DNA of 64,000 nt from Mobiluncus massiliensis (GTDB lineage Bacteria; Actinomycetota; Actinomycetes; Actinomycetales; Actinomycetaceae), in NCBI RefSeq assembly GCF_949769255.1, contig NZ_OX458329.1, forward strand, positions 992,001 through 1,056,000, read 5' to 3'. Of this stretch, positions 8,181 through 16,381 are shown in pieces (the stretch's first letter is position 1; every line of letters begins with the position of its first letter). Both the position numbers and the translations under genes were made by a program. Under the pieces are notes generated by a model. That model did not search any database, was not told the origin of the DNA, and was given only the letters and a program-made list of their open reading frames with translations.

Positions 8181-8548
8181 AGAGCCAGGGCTCCAGCCAC
8201 TCGGCGCACAGCTTTCTTGCGTCCCTCCCGCAGAGCATTTAGCGGGGTGTCCCCCAAGCTGTCGTCCTCGCTCAACATCCAGTTCATCGCTTCGGCATCA
8301 CTGAACCCGCCGTCACGCAGCAGGATTAGGGTGCCCCGCAGAACCTCCAGCGGACCGCGGTAGTCCCCCTCAGACTCGGCAGCCACCAGGAAGACTTGGG
8401 GAATACGCAACTTTCCGTCCTCTGGCGAAGGCAGGGCCAGCAAGGATACATCTTTCAACCAGGAGCGAATAGCCTTCGCTTCCACGCCCAGATAAGCCGC
8501 CGCTTCACTGATAGTCAGCCAGCTATATTCCTTCCAGATATCACTCAC
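8177..8548 (-). CDS. Rv2175c-type helix-turn-helix DNA-binding protein
   Basis: Protein of 123 residues with an N-terminal winged-helix/excisionase-like domain (LTISEAAAYLGVEAKAIRSWL) and a short C-terminal helical part. It corresponds in position and motif to mycobacterial Rv2175c, a DNA-binding substrate of the kinase PknL, whose homologue is divergently encoded next door. Family membership is inferred from motif and synteny. The start GTG 8548 has TAGTTT 6 nt upstream and no ribosome-binding site, again a leaderless pattern. A tandem AATGCAAAA repeat abuts the start codon and may be its own operator. Target genes are unknown. Confidence 0.8.
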   Translation of the reverse strand: MSDIWKEYSWLTISEAAAYLGVEAKAIRSWLKDVSLLALPSPEDGKLRIPQVFLVAAESEGDYRGPLEVLRGTLILLRDGGFSDAEAMNWMLSEDDSLGDTPLNALREGRKKAVRRVAGALAL

Positions 8549-8568
8549 AATGCAAAACTAATGCAAAA
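8549..8568. promoter_or_regulatory. Tandem AATGCAAAA repeat, candidate operator
   Basis: AATGCAAAA at 8549-8557 and again at 8560-8568, an 11-bp period, so both copies face the same side of the helix. The pair sits over the predicted promoter and start of the Rv2175c-like gene and about 50 bp upstream of the pknL promoter. Function as a binding site is inferred. Confidence 0.5.
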
Positions 8569-8615
8569 AGCGGCGCGTCACGGGGAGGGACACAGAAATA
8601 CCAGACAATTTACCC

Positions 8616-8621
8616 TAGACT
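8616..8621 (+). promoter_or_regulatory. -10 box of pknL, leaderless type
   Basis: TAGACT followed by exactly 7 nt and GTG 8629. The same TAGACT-N7-start arrangement is found at 20599 and 21640. Confidence 0.55.
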
Positions 8622-8628
8622 TTTGGGC

Positions 8629-10716
8629 GTGAGTGACGAAGAAAAGGAAAATTATGACGGTACCGGAGCCACGACCGCGGTACCGGCGCCAAAACCGACT
8701 TCTACGGGACGTCACTCCAACGGCAAAATGCCCGACTCTTTCCCGCCGGCTCAGCCCCCCGCAGCCCCGAAAGCTGCGCCGGAGCCCTCGGATCGCCTGG
8801 TAGGACAGACTATTGATGCCCGTTATGTCATTGAAAAGCGAATTGCCCGCGGCGGGATGGCTACCGTGTACCGGGCGCGAGATACGCGCTTAGACCGGCC
8901 AGTGGCCTTGAAAATCATGTATCCGCACCTGGCGGAGTCCGCAGACTTTGTCGCCCGGTTCCGCCGAGAGGCGCGGGCAGCGGCAAAACTGACCCACCCC
9001 GGCGTGGTCGCGGTTTATGACCAAGGCAGCGCCCAAGGTTCCAGCTACCTGGTGATGGAACTGATAAAAGGTCCTAACCTCCGTACTTACCTGCGTTCGC
9101 AGGGCTGTCTGACGGTGGGCGAGGCTCTCAAAATCACCAAAGAAATCCTCCAGGCCCTTGCTGCCGCTCACCGTTCCGGCTTGATTCATCGTGATGTAAA
9201 GCCAGAAAACGTGCTACTGCCAGAAACCGGCCAAGTTAAAGTTGCCGATTTTGGTTTGGCGCGCGCCGCCTCCGAAGTCACGGCTGCTACTACCGGCTCA
9301 ATCCTGGGCACGGTAGCGTATCTATCTCCCGAAACTGTCTCTGGAACCGCCGCAGATTCCCGCGTCGATGTTTACGCGACCGGCATCATGCTTTTCGAAC
9401 TCCTCGCGGGAGTTCCCCCGTTTTCTGGCGATTCTCCTATCCAAATCGCTTACGCGCACGTGCATGAAGACGTCCCGCATATCAAAGAGACGCAGCCTTG
9501 GGTCCCGCAGTCCGTCGACGACCTGATTGCGAAACTCACAACGCGCGACCCTGCCAAACGGCCTTTGAACGGGGACGCCGCCCTGGAACTGGTCAACCAA
9601 ACCATTGCCGAACTGGACCCCACCGAGATGGAACTGCGCGGGGACACTCCACCGGCAACCACTCCTGCCGATTCAGACTCTGACCAGGAGCTGACCCCGA
9701 CTCTCAGCGAAGTTCCGCTCCCTGGTGCCCCTGGTTCTCCCTCGCATCACAAGTCCTGGTGGAAGCGTCGCCGGGGACGGCAATCAGAGTCCGCGCTGGA
9801 CTCCGCAACTCCATCCGAAGGTACTACCCGCAGCAAAACACGGGGACGTTTGATTGTGGGAATCGTCGGCGCTATAGTCCTCTTGGCCGCCATCCTGACC
9901 TGGTTCTTTATGTGGGGACCGGGATCGTTTAGGCCCATGGTGGACGTGGTCAATCAACAGTGGCCGGATGCCTCCAAATCCCTCACCGCTGCTGATGTGT
10001 CTTTTGAACGAGTGGATGTGTTCGATGACAACATTCCGGCCGGTAACGTGGCTCGCACCAATCCTGCGCCCGGTAAACCGCTGGGGCGTTTTCAGACTGC
10101 AAAGATTTTTGTGTCCAAGGGCATCGAAATGCTGACTATGCCCAATTTGACCGGAAAAACCCGTGAGGAAGCCCTGGAGCTGGTGAAAAAGGCTCGCTTC
10201 AATACCCCGCAAATCAGCGAGGACTTCCACGACACCGTACCGGAAGGCCAAATTTCTTCCCAAGACCCGGCTCCCAATGCCAGCGTGGCACACAACACCA
10301 TCGTAAAAATTACGGTTTCCAAGGGACGCCAACCGGTCTCAATGCCAAATTTGGTTGGTAAACCGAGCCAGGAAGCTCAAAACGAGTTGACGCAGGTCGG
10401 TTTGCAGCCCCAGGTCACGGAAGACTTCTCAGATAGCGTTCCCAAGGGCAAGGTCATCAGCCAAAGCGTAGCGCCCAACACCACGGTTCACCGTCTGGAT
10501 CAGGTTAACCTGGTGATTTCTAAAGGTCCGGAAGTAGTAGCGGTGCCGAACGTCTTTGGCAAGAGTGAAGGTGATGCTCGCGCCGCCCTAGAATCCGCTG
10601 GCTTTACGGTCAATGTAAAACGGACTTTCGGGGATTCCAAACGGGTTTTGAATTCCAATCCTAGCGCCGGAACTCAGGCAAAAGTCGGCTCCACGGTGAC
10701 CATCACCCTGTTCTGA
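8629..10716 (+). CDS. pknL: Ser/Thr protein kinase with four PASTA domains (PknL position)
   Basis: Hanks-type membrane kinase of 695 residues. After a ~55-residue Pro-rich tail comes the kinase domain: glycine loop ARGGMATVYRARD, catalytic lysine VALKIM, HRDVKPENVLL, DFGLARA and the activation segment GTVAYLSPE. A juxtamembrane acidic/proline linker leads to one membrane helix (LIVGIVGAIVLLAAILTW) and four extracellular PASTA repeats that in related kinases bind muropeptides or lipid II. Mycobacterial PknL lacks PASTA repeats, so here the pknL locus encodes a PknB-like architecture. Start GTG 8629 is set by TAGACT 7 nt upstream; a TTG at 8623 lies in the same frame but is less likely. Probable substrate: the divergent DNA-binding protein. 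Confidence 0.92.
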   Translation: MSDEEKENYDGTGATTAVPAPKPTSTGRHSNGKMPDSFPPAQPPAAPKAAPEPSDRLVGQTIDARYVIEKRIARGGMATVYRARDTRLDRPVALKIMYPHLAESADFVARFRREARAAAKLTHPGVVAVYDQGSAQGSSYLVMELIKGPNLRTYLRSQGCLTVGEALKITKEILQALAAAHRSGLIHRDVKPENVLLPETGQVKVADFGLARAASEVTAATTGSILGTVAYLSPETVSGTAADSRVDVYATGIMLFELLAGVPPFSGDSPIQIAYAHVHEDVPHIKETQPWVPQSVDDLIAKLTTRDPAKRPLNGDAALELVNQTIAELDPTEMELRGDTPPATTPADSDSDQELTPTLSEVPLPGAPGSPSHHKSWWKRRRGRQSESALDSATPSEGTTRSKTRGRLIVGIVGAIVLLAAILTWFFMWGPGSFRPMVDVVNQQWPDASKSLTAADVSFERVDVFDDNIPAGNVARTNPAPGKPLGRFQTAKIFVSKGIEMLTMPNLTGKTREEALELVKKARFNTPQISEDFHDTVPEGQISSQDPAPNASVAHNTIVKITVSKGRQPVSMPNLVGKPSQEAQNELTQVGLQPQVTEDFSDSVPKGKVISQSVAPNTTVHRLDQVNLVISKGPEVVAVPNVFGKSEGDARAALESAGFTVNVKRTFGDSKRVLNSNPSAGTQAKVGSTVTITLF

Positions 10717-10797
10717 GCGTGCTTGATACCTGGCGAACCGGAGTCTGTCCCTCGAAAATCTCCAACAGGTAACACCGCACCGCGCGCAAGGCGCGGA

Positions 10798-12207
10798 TTA
10801 AAAACCTAGAGCCGGAAAGTTCTCTAAGTCCGCCGGTTGAATCCCCGGCTTCGCCTGAGCCAGCATTTGCGCCACCAGGAAAGCCAGTTCCAGTGCTTGT
10901 TGGTGGTTCAGACGCGGATCGACCAGGGTTTCATAACGGTTCGCCAGAGCGGATTCATCGATTGTTTCCGTACCGCCAACGATTTCGGTCACGTCCTCGC
11001 CCGTCAGTTCCACGTGAATGCCCCCGGGAACCGTCCCCACGACCTCGTGCGCGGCAAAGAAACCCCGCACCTCGTCCAGAATCGTCTCAAAGTGACGGGT
11101 TTTGTAGCCCGAACCGGTCTTTACTGTGTTGCCGTGCATCGGATCGCACATCCACACAATAGGGGTGCCGGTGTCTTTGCCGGCTTGCAACAGGGCGGGA
11201 AGTTTTTCCTTAATGTTGCTGGCCCCCATCCGGGTGATGAAAGTCAGGCGTCCCGCCAGCCCCTCCGGATTCAACCGTTCCACGAGCCCCTTCACGTCAT
11301 CAGGAGTCGAGTTCGGTCCCAGCTTAACGCCCAGGGGATTCTTCACTTGAGACAGCAAAGCCACGTGCGCTCCGTCCAGCTGGCGGGTGCGTTCCCCAAT
11401 CCACAGGAAGTGCGCAGAAGTGTCATACAAATCGCCACTGATGGAATCCACGCGAGTCAGGGCGCTTTCGTATTCCAAGAGAAGCGCTTCGTGTGAGGCA
11501 TAGAAATCGGTGGTTCGCAGCGCGTCCGAGGGAACCCCGGTAGCTTTCATAAACTGCATGGCCGCGTCAATCGCGGTAGCTAGGTCGTCGAATTTCGAGT
11601 AAGCCCGGTTGCGCATAAAGCCTTTGTTCCACTCGTGGACTCGGCGCATATCCGCGTAACCACCCTGGGTGAAAGCTCGAATCAGGTTCAGCGTGGCGGC
11701 GGAATATTGGTAGCAGGACATGAGCCGGCGCGGGTCGGGAGTGCGCGAGTCTGCGTTGAACTCGTGTCCGTTGACGGCGTCACCTCGGTAGGATTCCAAA
11801 GTCACCCCGTCTCGGGTTTCCGTGTCAGAAGAACGTGGTTTGGCGTACTGGCCAGCCATACGGCCCATTTTGATGACGGGCAGTCCCCCACCATAAGCCA
11901 GAACGACTGCCATTTGCAGGATGGTCTGAATTTTTAGTTTCAAGTGGTCGGCCGTGGATTCCGCAAAAGTTTCGGCGCAATCCCCGCCGGTCAGCACGAA
12001 AGCCTCGCCGACACAGGCTTGGGCCATCAAGTTTTGCAACTCGTTGACCTCTCCGGCAAAAACCAGCGGCGGGCGCTGCTTCAGAGCGGCACAGACCTCG
12101 GTGACCTTGGCCGGGTCGGGATAGTGCGGCTGCTGGAAGGCAGCTGCGCCGCGCCAGACAGTTTCAAAATCCCGTAGTGTATTCAAGACCATTTCCCGCG
12201 TTCTCAT
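10798..12207 (-). CDS. aroG: Class II 3-deoxy-7-phosphoheptulonate (DAHP) synthase
   Basis: First enzyme of the shikimate pathway: condenses phosphoenolpyruvate and erythrose 4-phosphate. The 469-residue protein has the class II signatures PPLVFAGEVNELQ, GGDCAETF, MGRMAGQYAKPRS, DPMHGNT and GGIHVELTGEDVTEI. Length and sequence match plant/actinobacterial type II enzymes. ATG 12207 is preferred; ATG 12192 is an alternative, and neither has a strong ribosome-binding site. A five-codon frame (ATG 12221, MANTK then TGA) ends on the aroG start as ATGA, which may couple translation. The gene follows pfp after a terminator hairpin. In Mycobacterium the homologue Rv2178c also lies near pknL. Confidence 0.92.
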   Translation of the reverse strand: MRTREMVLNTLRDFETVWRGAAAFQQPHYPDPAKVTEVCAALKQRPPLVFAGEVNELQNLMAQACVGEAFVLTGGDCAETFAESTADHLKLKIQTILQMAVVLAYGGGLPVIKMGRMAGQYAKPRSSDTETRDGVTLESYRGDAVNGHEFNADSRTPDPRRLMSCYQYSAATLNLIRAFTQGGYADMRRVHEWNKGFMRNRAYSKFDDLATAIDAAMQFMKATGVPSDALRTTDFYASHEALLLEYESALTRVDSISGDLYDTSAHFLWIGERTRQLDGAHVALLSQVKNPLGVKLGPNSTPDDVKGLVERLNPEGLAGRLTFITRMGASNIKEKLPALLQAGKDTGTPIVWMCDPMHGNTVKTGSGYKTRHFETILDEVRGFFAAHEVVGTVPGGIHVELTGEDVTEIVGGTETIDESALANRYETLVDPRLNHQQALELAFLVAQMLAQAKPGIQPADLENFPALGF

Positions 12208-12222
12208 TTCGTGTTTGCCATT

Positions 12223-12270
12223 AAAAGCCCTCGCTCCGGGCAACTTTCCTATAGTTTAACCCGGAGCGAG
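12223..12270 (-). terminator. Terminator of pfp with a promoter-like loop
   Basis: Perfect 11-bp inverted repeat CTCGCTCCGGG (12230-12240) and CCCGGAGCGAG (12260-12270) with four T after it on the minus strand (12223-12226). The 19-nt loop contains TAAACTATAG on the minus strand, which could serve as the -10 region for aroG. Confidence 0.75.
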
Positions 12271-12293
12271 GCAGGTGAGAAAACCTGAAAAGA

Positions 12294-13493
12294 CTAGGCT
12301 TGGCCAATCTCCTGGAGCATCTGACGGAACCACGGCAGGTTCACGTCGAACGGCTTGCCGCCCTTGATGCGCTGGAAATCGATACAGCTCAAACGATTGC
12401 CATTTTCCTCGTCGTGCCCAATGACCCCGGATTCTCCGGCGATAGCGCACTGCACGCCCAGGTCCACCATGCCCTTGATGAGCTGTAAGTCAGCTTGATT
12501 GGACGGGGCGGAACGCGCGAAGTAACCGGATTTTTGAACCAGGACTTTTTCAGCGTCTAATGCCTTGGCAAACCGCTTGGCAAAGTATTGTCCCGGATTG
12601 ATTTCGTCCAGGCGTACGTGGCCGAACGCATCACGATTGACGACCTGATTCTGAGCCTCCATCTCGGCCACAATGTCCATGACTCCGGCGCCTTCGGACA
12701 GGAAAATGTTGACGGTGTCGTTTTCGTCCATGATTTTCTTGAGGCGTTTGCCTTCGGATTCGATGTCCATATGCATCTCCGGCACGTAGATACCGTTAAT
12801 ATCCCAGTGTTTACGGTCCAACCCCACCGAAGGCACAAAGGTTTGCTGGTCCAGCCACTCGCGATACAGCTTTGCCGAGTACGCCGTCAGCCAGCCACAG
12901 TTACGTCCCATTACCTCGTGCACAATCAGCATCCGCGGAGATACCCGGGATTCGGAAATGATGTGCTGGGCAAAAATGGAAGTATTTTCGGCTGCTGTGT
13001 AGGCACCCAAAGATTGACGAATCGGTACTACATCGTTGTCAATAGTCTTGGGTAGTCCCACCACCGTGAGGTGATACTTGTGCGCTTCCAGGTAGGCTGC
13101 TAGATCTGCTGCGGTCGTGTTCGTATCGTCCCCACCGATGGTATGCAGTACATCTACACCGTCCTTTACCAGCTGGTCGGCGGCGACTTTCAGGGCGTCC
13201 TCACCCTCCTTGATTAGACCGCGTTTCACCAGGTCGGCGGTGTTCGTCAGCTTGACACGGGAGTTACCGATGGGTGAACCGCCATAGAGCTGCAAACGGG
13301 AGGCATGAGCCCGGGCATCATCATCAATCTGCAAATACTTGCCGGTCAGCAGACCGTGATAGCCGTGCTCGTAAGCGATGATTTCCACCTCCGGTTCCAA
13401 CTCGGTGTACCGTTCAATCAACATGCCCACCGCGGTGGACAGGCACGGCGCAAAACCGCCGGCCGTCAACAGAGCTACTCGCTTCAGAGCCAT
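12294..13493 (-). CDS. pfp: PPi-dependent 6-phosphofructokinase
   Basis: Phosphorylates fructose 6-phosphate reversibly with pyrophosphate in glycolysis/gluconeogenesis. The 399-residue protein has the nucleotide-site variant GGDDTNTT in place of the ATP-type GGDGS, and the lysine in LPKTIDNDV; both mark PPi-dependent enzymes. MGRNCGWLTAYSA and the substrate loop PEMHMD are also present. ATG 13493 has GAAAGG about 8 nt upstream. It follows the acyltransferase gene by 36 bp on the same strand and ends in a strong hairpin. Phosphoryl donor assignment is from these residues, not biochemistry. Confidence 0.9.
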   Translation of the reverse strand: MALKRVALLTAGGFAPCLSTAVGMLIERYTELEPEVEIIAYEHGYHGLLTGKYLQIDDDARAHASRLQLYGGSPIGNSRVKLTNTADLVKRGLIKEGEDALKVAADQLVKDGVDVLHTIGGDDTNTTAADLAAYLEAHKYHLTVVGLPKTIDNDVVPIRQSLGAYTAAENTSIFAQHIISESRVSPRMLIVHEVMGRNCGWLTAYSAKLYREWLDQQTFVPSVGLDRKHWDINGIYVPEMHMDIESEGKRLKKIMDENDTVNIFLSEGAGVMDIVAEMEAQNQVVNRDAFGHVRLDEINPGQYFAKRFAKALDAEKVLVQKSGYFARSAPSNQADLQLIKGMVDLGVQCAIAGESGVIGHDEENGNRLSCIDFQRIKGGKPFDVNLPWFRQMLQEIGQA

Positions 13494-13529
13494 ATTTCTG
13501 CCTTTCTCGTTGTCCGATTTCTTAACATT

Positions 13530-14339
13530 CTAGGATTCATCGCCGGGTTGGGTGGCTAAGTCTGGTGTGGTATCCGGCTGTTCCTCGGAAGGGGAAATAT
13601 CCGAAGTCTCAGCCTCACTTGCGTCTGTTTCAGAGTCTTTGCCAGCGTCCCTGCTAGCTTTTCGCTGTGCCTCCAGGCGTTTTTTCACATTGGCGGCATA
13701 TTCATCAACATATTCCTGCCCGGACAGTAGCATCAGGTCATACATGACTTCGTCGGTTATGGAACGCAGTACGTAGCGATTGTTTTCCATACCTTTGTAG
13801 CGGGAGAAATCCAGAGGTTTTCCGATAATGACCCCGATACGCTCCAGTTTGGGGATGGTCTTGCCGATAGGCTGCGATTTGTTCGTTCCCACCATCGCCA
13901 CCGGAATAATCGGAGCGCCGCTGATGAGCGATAGCCGAGCAATTCCAGTTTTGCCTCGATAAAGTCTGCCGTCCGGGGAGCGCGTGCCTTCGGGATAGAT
14001 ACCGAATAAACCGCCGCGTTCCAGAACTTGCAGGCCTTTATCCAAAGCGACCTGGGAGGCTTTGCCGCCGGAACGGTCTACCGGAATAACGCCCACGGAC
14101 TGCATAAAATGCTTGGTAATCCAGCCTTTAAATCCGGTGCCGGTAAAGTAATCGGACTTCCCGACGAAGGTGATTTCCCGCTTGGTCATCAAAGGGAGGA
14201 ACACCGAGTCGATGACAGCGAGGTGATTGGAAGCCAAAATTGCCGGTCCGGTTTCGGGGATGTTTTCCGCTCCGCGTATCCATGGCTGAAACAAGAGGCG
14301 TAACAACGGTCCGGCGACAATCTTTGAGAATCTGTACAC
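13530..14339 (-). CDS. 1-acyl-sn-glycerol-3-phosphate acyltransferase (PlsC family)
   Basis: Membrane-associated acyltransferase of 269 residues for phospholipid synthesis. Motif I is NHLAVIDS (H-x4-D), motif II covers FVGKSDYF, and motif III is YPEGTRSPDG, with the substrate-binding arginine. The C-terminal ~60 residues are hydrophilic and Glu/Asp/Ser-rich, beyond the usual catalytic core. GTG 14339 has GGAGG 9 nt upstream. The mycobacterial neighbour Rv2182c belongs to the same family and lies in the same region of that genome. Acyl-chain preference unknown. Confidence 0.88.
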   Translation of the reverse strand: MYRFSKIVAGPLLRLLFQPWIRGAENIPETGPAILASNHLAVIDSVFLPLMTKREITFVGKSDYFTGTGFKGWITKHFMQSVGVIPVDRSGGKASQVALDKGLQVLERGGLFGIYPEGTRSPDGRLYRGKTGIARLSLISGAPIIPVAMVGTNKSQPIGKTIPKLERIGVIIGKPLDFSRYKGMENNRYVLRSITDEVMYDLMLLSGQEYVDEYAANVKKRLEAQRKASRDAGKDSETDASEAETSDISPSEEQPDTTPDLATQPGDES

Positions 14340-14372
14340 AGTCGATACCTCCAGTGCCCCAAGGGCTTCATG

Positions 14373-14378
14373 TATAGT
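14373..14378 (+). promoter_or_regulatory. -10 box of the small membrane protein gene, leaderless type
   Basis: TATAGT, then 6 nt, then ATG 14385, with no ribosome-binding site. Confidence 0.5.
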
Positions 14379-14384
14379 TCAAAT

Positions 14385-14729
14385 ATGACGTTTCGTAAAC
14401 GAAGCGGTCACAAGGATCGCGATGAGGAAACCCCTGAGGAGGTCAACCGCCGTTTCGAGCAACTCGCGGCGGCTACTCCTGAGCTCGGAGGTTTCGGACC
14501 TCGGGACTGGACTCCAGCGGAAGACAACGAAGGCTTCGTAGCACCCAATCCCCCTTTACCGACTTTGCGCACTCACACTAAGGTCGGTTGGCTGCTGCTG
14601 GTTGCCGCCATCATCGGCTTTATAATCCTGGCGATTACCCAACCGGCTTATTCGGCAGTGGCAGCCACAATATGTTTGCTGGCCCTAGCGGTGGGTTTGG
14701 GTTTGCTCCTACCCATCCGCCGTCGCTAA
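14385..14729 (+). CDS. Small two-helix membrane protein, function unknown
   Basis: Protein of 114 residues. The first ~65 residues are charged and hydrophilic (HKDRDEETPEEVNRRFEQL); two membrane helices follow (VGWLLLVAAIIGFIILAI and AAATICLLALAVGLGLLL-like) with a basic end IRRR. I do not recognise the family. ATG 14385 is favoured because TATAGT lies 6 nt upstream; an upstream in-frame ATG at 14370 overlaps this promoter. It is divergent from the acyltransferase gene and convergent with the receiver-like gene. Confidence 0.7.
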   Translation: MTFRKRSGHKDRDEETPEEVNRRFEQLAAATPELGGFGPRDWTPAEDNEGFVAPNPPLPTLRTHTKVGWLLLVAAIIGFIILAITQPAYSAVAATICLLALAVGLGLLLPIRRR

Positions 14730-14734
14730 GGCTC

Positions 14735-15139
14735 TCAAGTGGTCTGCGAAAGAGCCTGTCTCAGAGCAGCCATCACGGCGTCAGCCTCGTAGGGTGCCGG
14801 CACGTTATAGCTCGCCCCGGACCAGCGCGACATCCATTCGTCCTGTTGGCGAGCCACCAGCATGATGATGGGCGGAACTTTATCCGCATGGATATTGAGC
14901 CAACGCGCCACCGATTGCCCACCCTCTTGATAAGTTTCAGCGTCAAGCACCAGAGCCGCATAGCGGTTCTCAGCGAAATTTTGTTTCACCGCATCCGGGG
15001 TCGCCACTTCCTGCCAGTCAATCGGCGGTATATCGAAACTACCGCTGAGTCCGGCTGCATCCATGACGGCTTGACGGGTATGGGGATTGCCACTGAAAAG
15101 CATAACTTGCACGGCATCGGTGCCTGCTTTTGCTTCCAT
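14735..15139 (-). CDS. Stand-alone receiver-like protein, probably degenerate
   Basis: Protein of 134 residues whose strand/helix pattern resembles a response-regulator receiver domain: VQVMLFSGNPHTRQAVMDAA, then AALVLDAETYQEGG where the phospho-acceptor strand would be, then VPPIIMLVARQQDE. The acidic pair expected after the first strand is missing (FSGNP instead of DD) and no conserved lysine is evident, so it probably does not phosphorylate normally. ATG 15139 is preceded by AAAGGAG. No output domain is attached. Function unknown; possibly a protein-interaction module. Confidence 0.6.
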   Translation of the reverse strand: MEAKAGTDAVQVMLFSGNPHTRQAVMDAAGLSGSFDIPPIDWQEVATPDAVKQNFAENRYAALVLDAETYQEGGQSVARWLNIHADKVPPIIMLVARQQDEWMSRWSGASYNVPAPYEADAVMAALRQALSQTT

Positions 15140-15273
15140 AGAATTCGCTCCTTTACCAAAGACATGAACATTTTACCTACCGAGTGGGTGCACGCCAAAC
15201 AGTTCTGTGGGCGCCCCACCGATGGGTGTCGACCAAGCTCGCCGACTCGAAAATCCTGGTGACAATCCCTGCC

Positions 15274-16329
15274 CTATCCCAAGGTTGGCAGGGCGATAGC
15301 GTCTACGATATCGACGATCTGGACGACCCCACGGGGCGCGGATTTGTTCGGAGGCCCCACCATCACCAGTCGAGAACCGACGGTTTTACCCACGGCTTTC
15401 ATGGTTTCCGCGTCTGCCCACAGCACGCCCTGACCGTTGATCCAGGTCGAAACGGGCTTGTCTCCCCAAGAGCCGGATACCACCACATATCCGACCTGGT
15501 CGCCGGCCTGAATGGGTTGTCCCTGACCTTCCAGAGTCCACACGTTCGCGGGCTGGCCGGGAACTTTTGAACCTTCGATGTAGGCCGGCTGTGGCTCAGC
15601 ACCGGGACCACAATAGATACGCAGACCATCGGGGAGTTTCGCCCCGGTAGGCTGTGATTGAGCCAAAAGCTGGGTGTAGGCGGCCAACTGGGTTTCTTCC
15701 GTCACCGGAGGCGCAAACAGTATGTCGATAACAAAAACCAAAGTTTCGCCAGCCAGCGGGTGATCTTTGCCGGGTAGGGGCTGCCCGGCGTCTTTCGCGG
15801 CTTGTTCCCGTTCCGTGAGTTCCCCGTAAGCGAGGCGCGGCGGAATGACGAGCTCAATCCGATCCCCCACGTTGCGCCCGGCCAAACCCCAGGTCCAGCC
15901 TTCGATAATGTTATTGCCCAGTGAGAAGGAGGCGGGTTCTCCCCTTTGCCAGGAGTCGTCAAAGACTTCGCCGTTCCACTTTTGTCCCTTGTAATGAACG
16001 ATGACATCAGCGTTCGCGGAAACGACCGTCCCGGTGCCTTCATGCAGTACGGTACGAATGAAATCCTTGGGAGCCGGTCCCGTTCCCGCCGCAATGTTTG
16101 GTTCCGTCCCGAAGCTATCAGGTAAGTCCACCGCGGGAACCGGTCCGTTTTCTACCGGTTTTACCGCCGCAGGTTCCGCAGATGCGGCTGGGGTAATGGT
16201 CTTAACGCAGCTCTTCGGGGTGGCTAGCGGGGCGTTTTGCTCTCTGGGGACCTCTTGACAAGCCGTCAAACCCGCGGCCGCCAAAGCAAACAGGGAGAGT
16301 ACCGCTAGTTGTTTCTGTAGGTGTTGCAA
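15274..16329 (-). CDS. FKBP-type peptidyl-prolyl isomerase lipoprotein, two FKBP-like domains
   Basis: Lipoprotein of 351 residues for proline isomerisation or protein folding outside the membrane. The signal peptide ends in a lipobox LTAC near residue 24. Residues about 90-215 form a canonical FKBP domain (VIVHYKGQKWNGEVFDDSW, IEGWTWGLAGRNVGDRIELV, PPRLAYGE). The C-terminal ~110 residues look like a second, eroded FKBP fold (AGDQVGYVVVSGSWGDKP, GKTVGSRLVMVGPP). The start is TTG 16329 with AGAGGT 7 nt upstream. A second gene of the same design lies directly upstream in the same orientation. Confidence 0.88.
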   Translation of the reverse strand: MQHLQKQLAVLSLFALAAAGLTACQEVPREQNAPLATPKSCVKTITPAASAEPAAVKPVENGPVPAVDLPDSFGTEPNIAAGTGPAPKDFIRTVLHEGTGTVVSANADVIVHYKGQKWNGEVFDDSWQRGEPASFSLGNNIIEGWTWGLAGRNVGDRIELVIPPRLAYGELTEREQAAKDAGQPLPGKDHPLAGETLVFVIDILFAPPVTEETQLAAYTQLLAQSQPTGAKLPDGLRIYCGPGAEPQPAYIEGSKVPGQPANVWTLEGQGQPIQAGDQVGYVVVSGSWGDKPVSTWINGQGVLWADAETMKAVGKTVGSRLVMVGPPNKSAPRGVVQIVDIVDAIALPTLG

Positions 16330-16381
16330 GATCGTACCTCTTTTTCCAAAAATCAGGTTTCGTGCCCCTCGCCCTGCGGTG

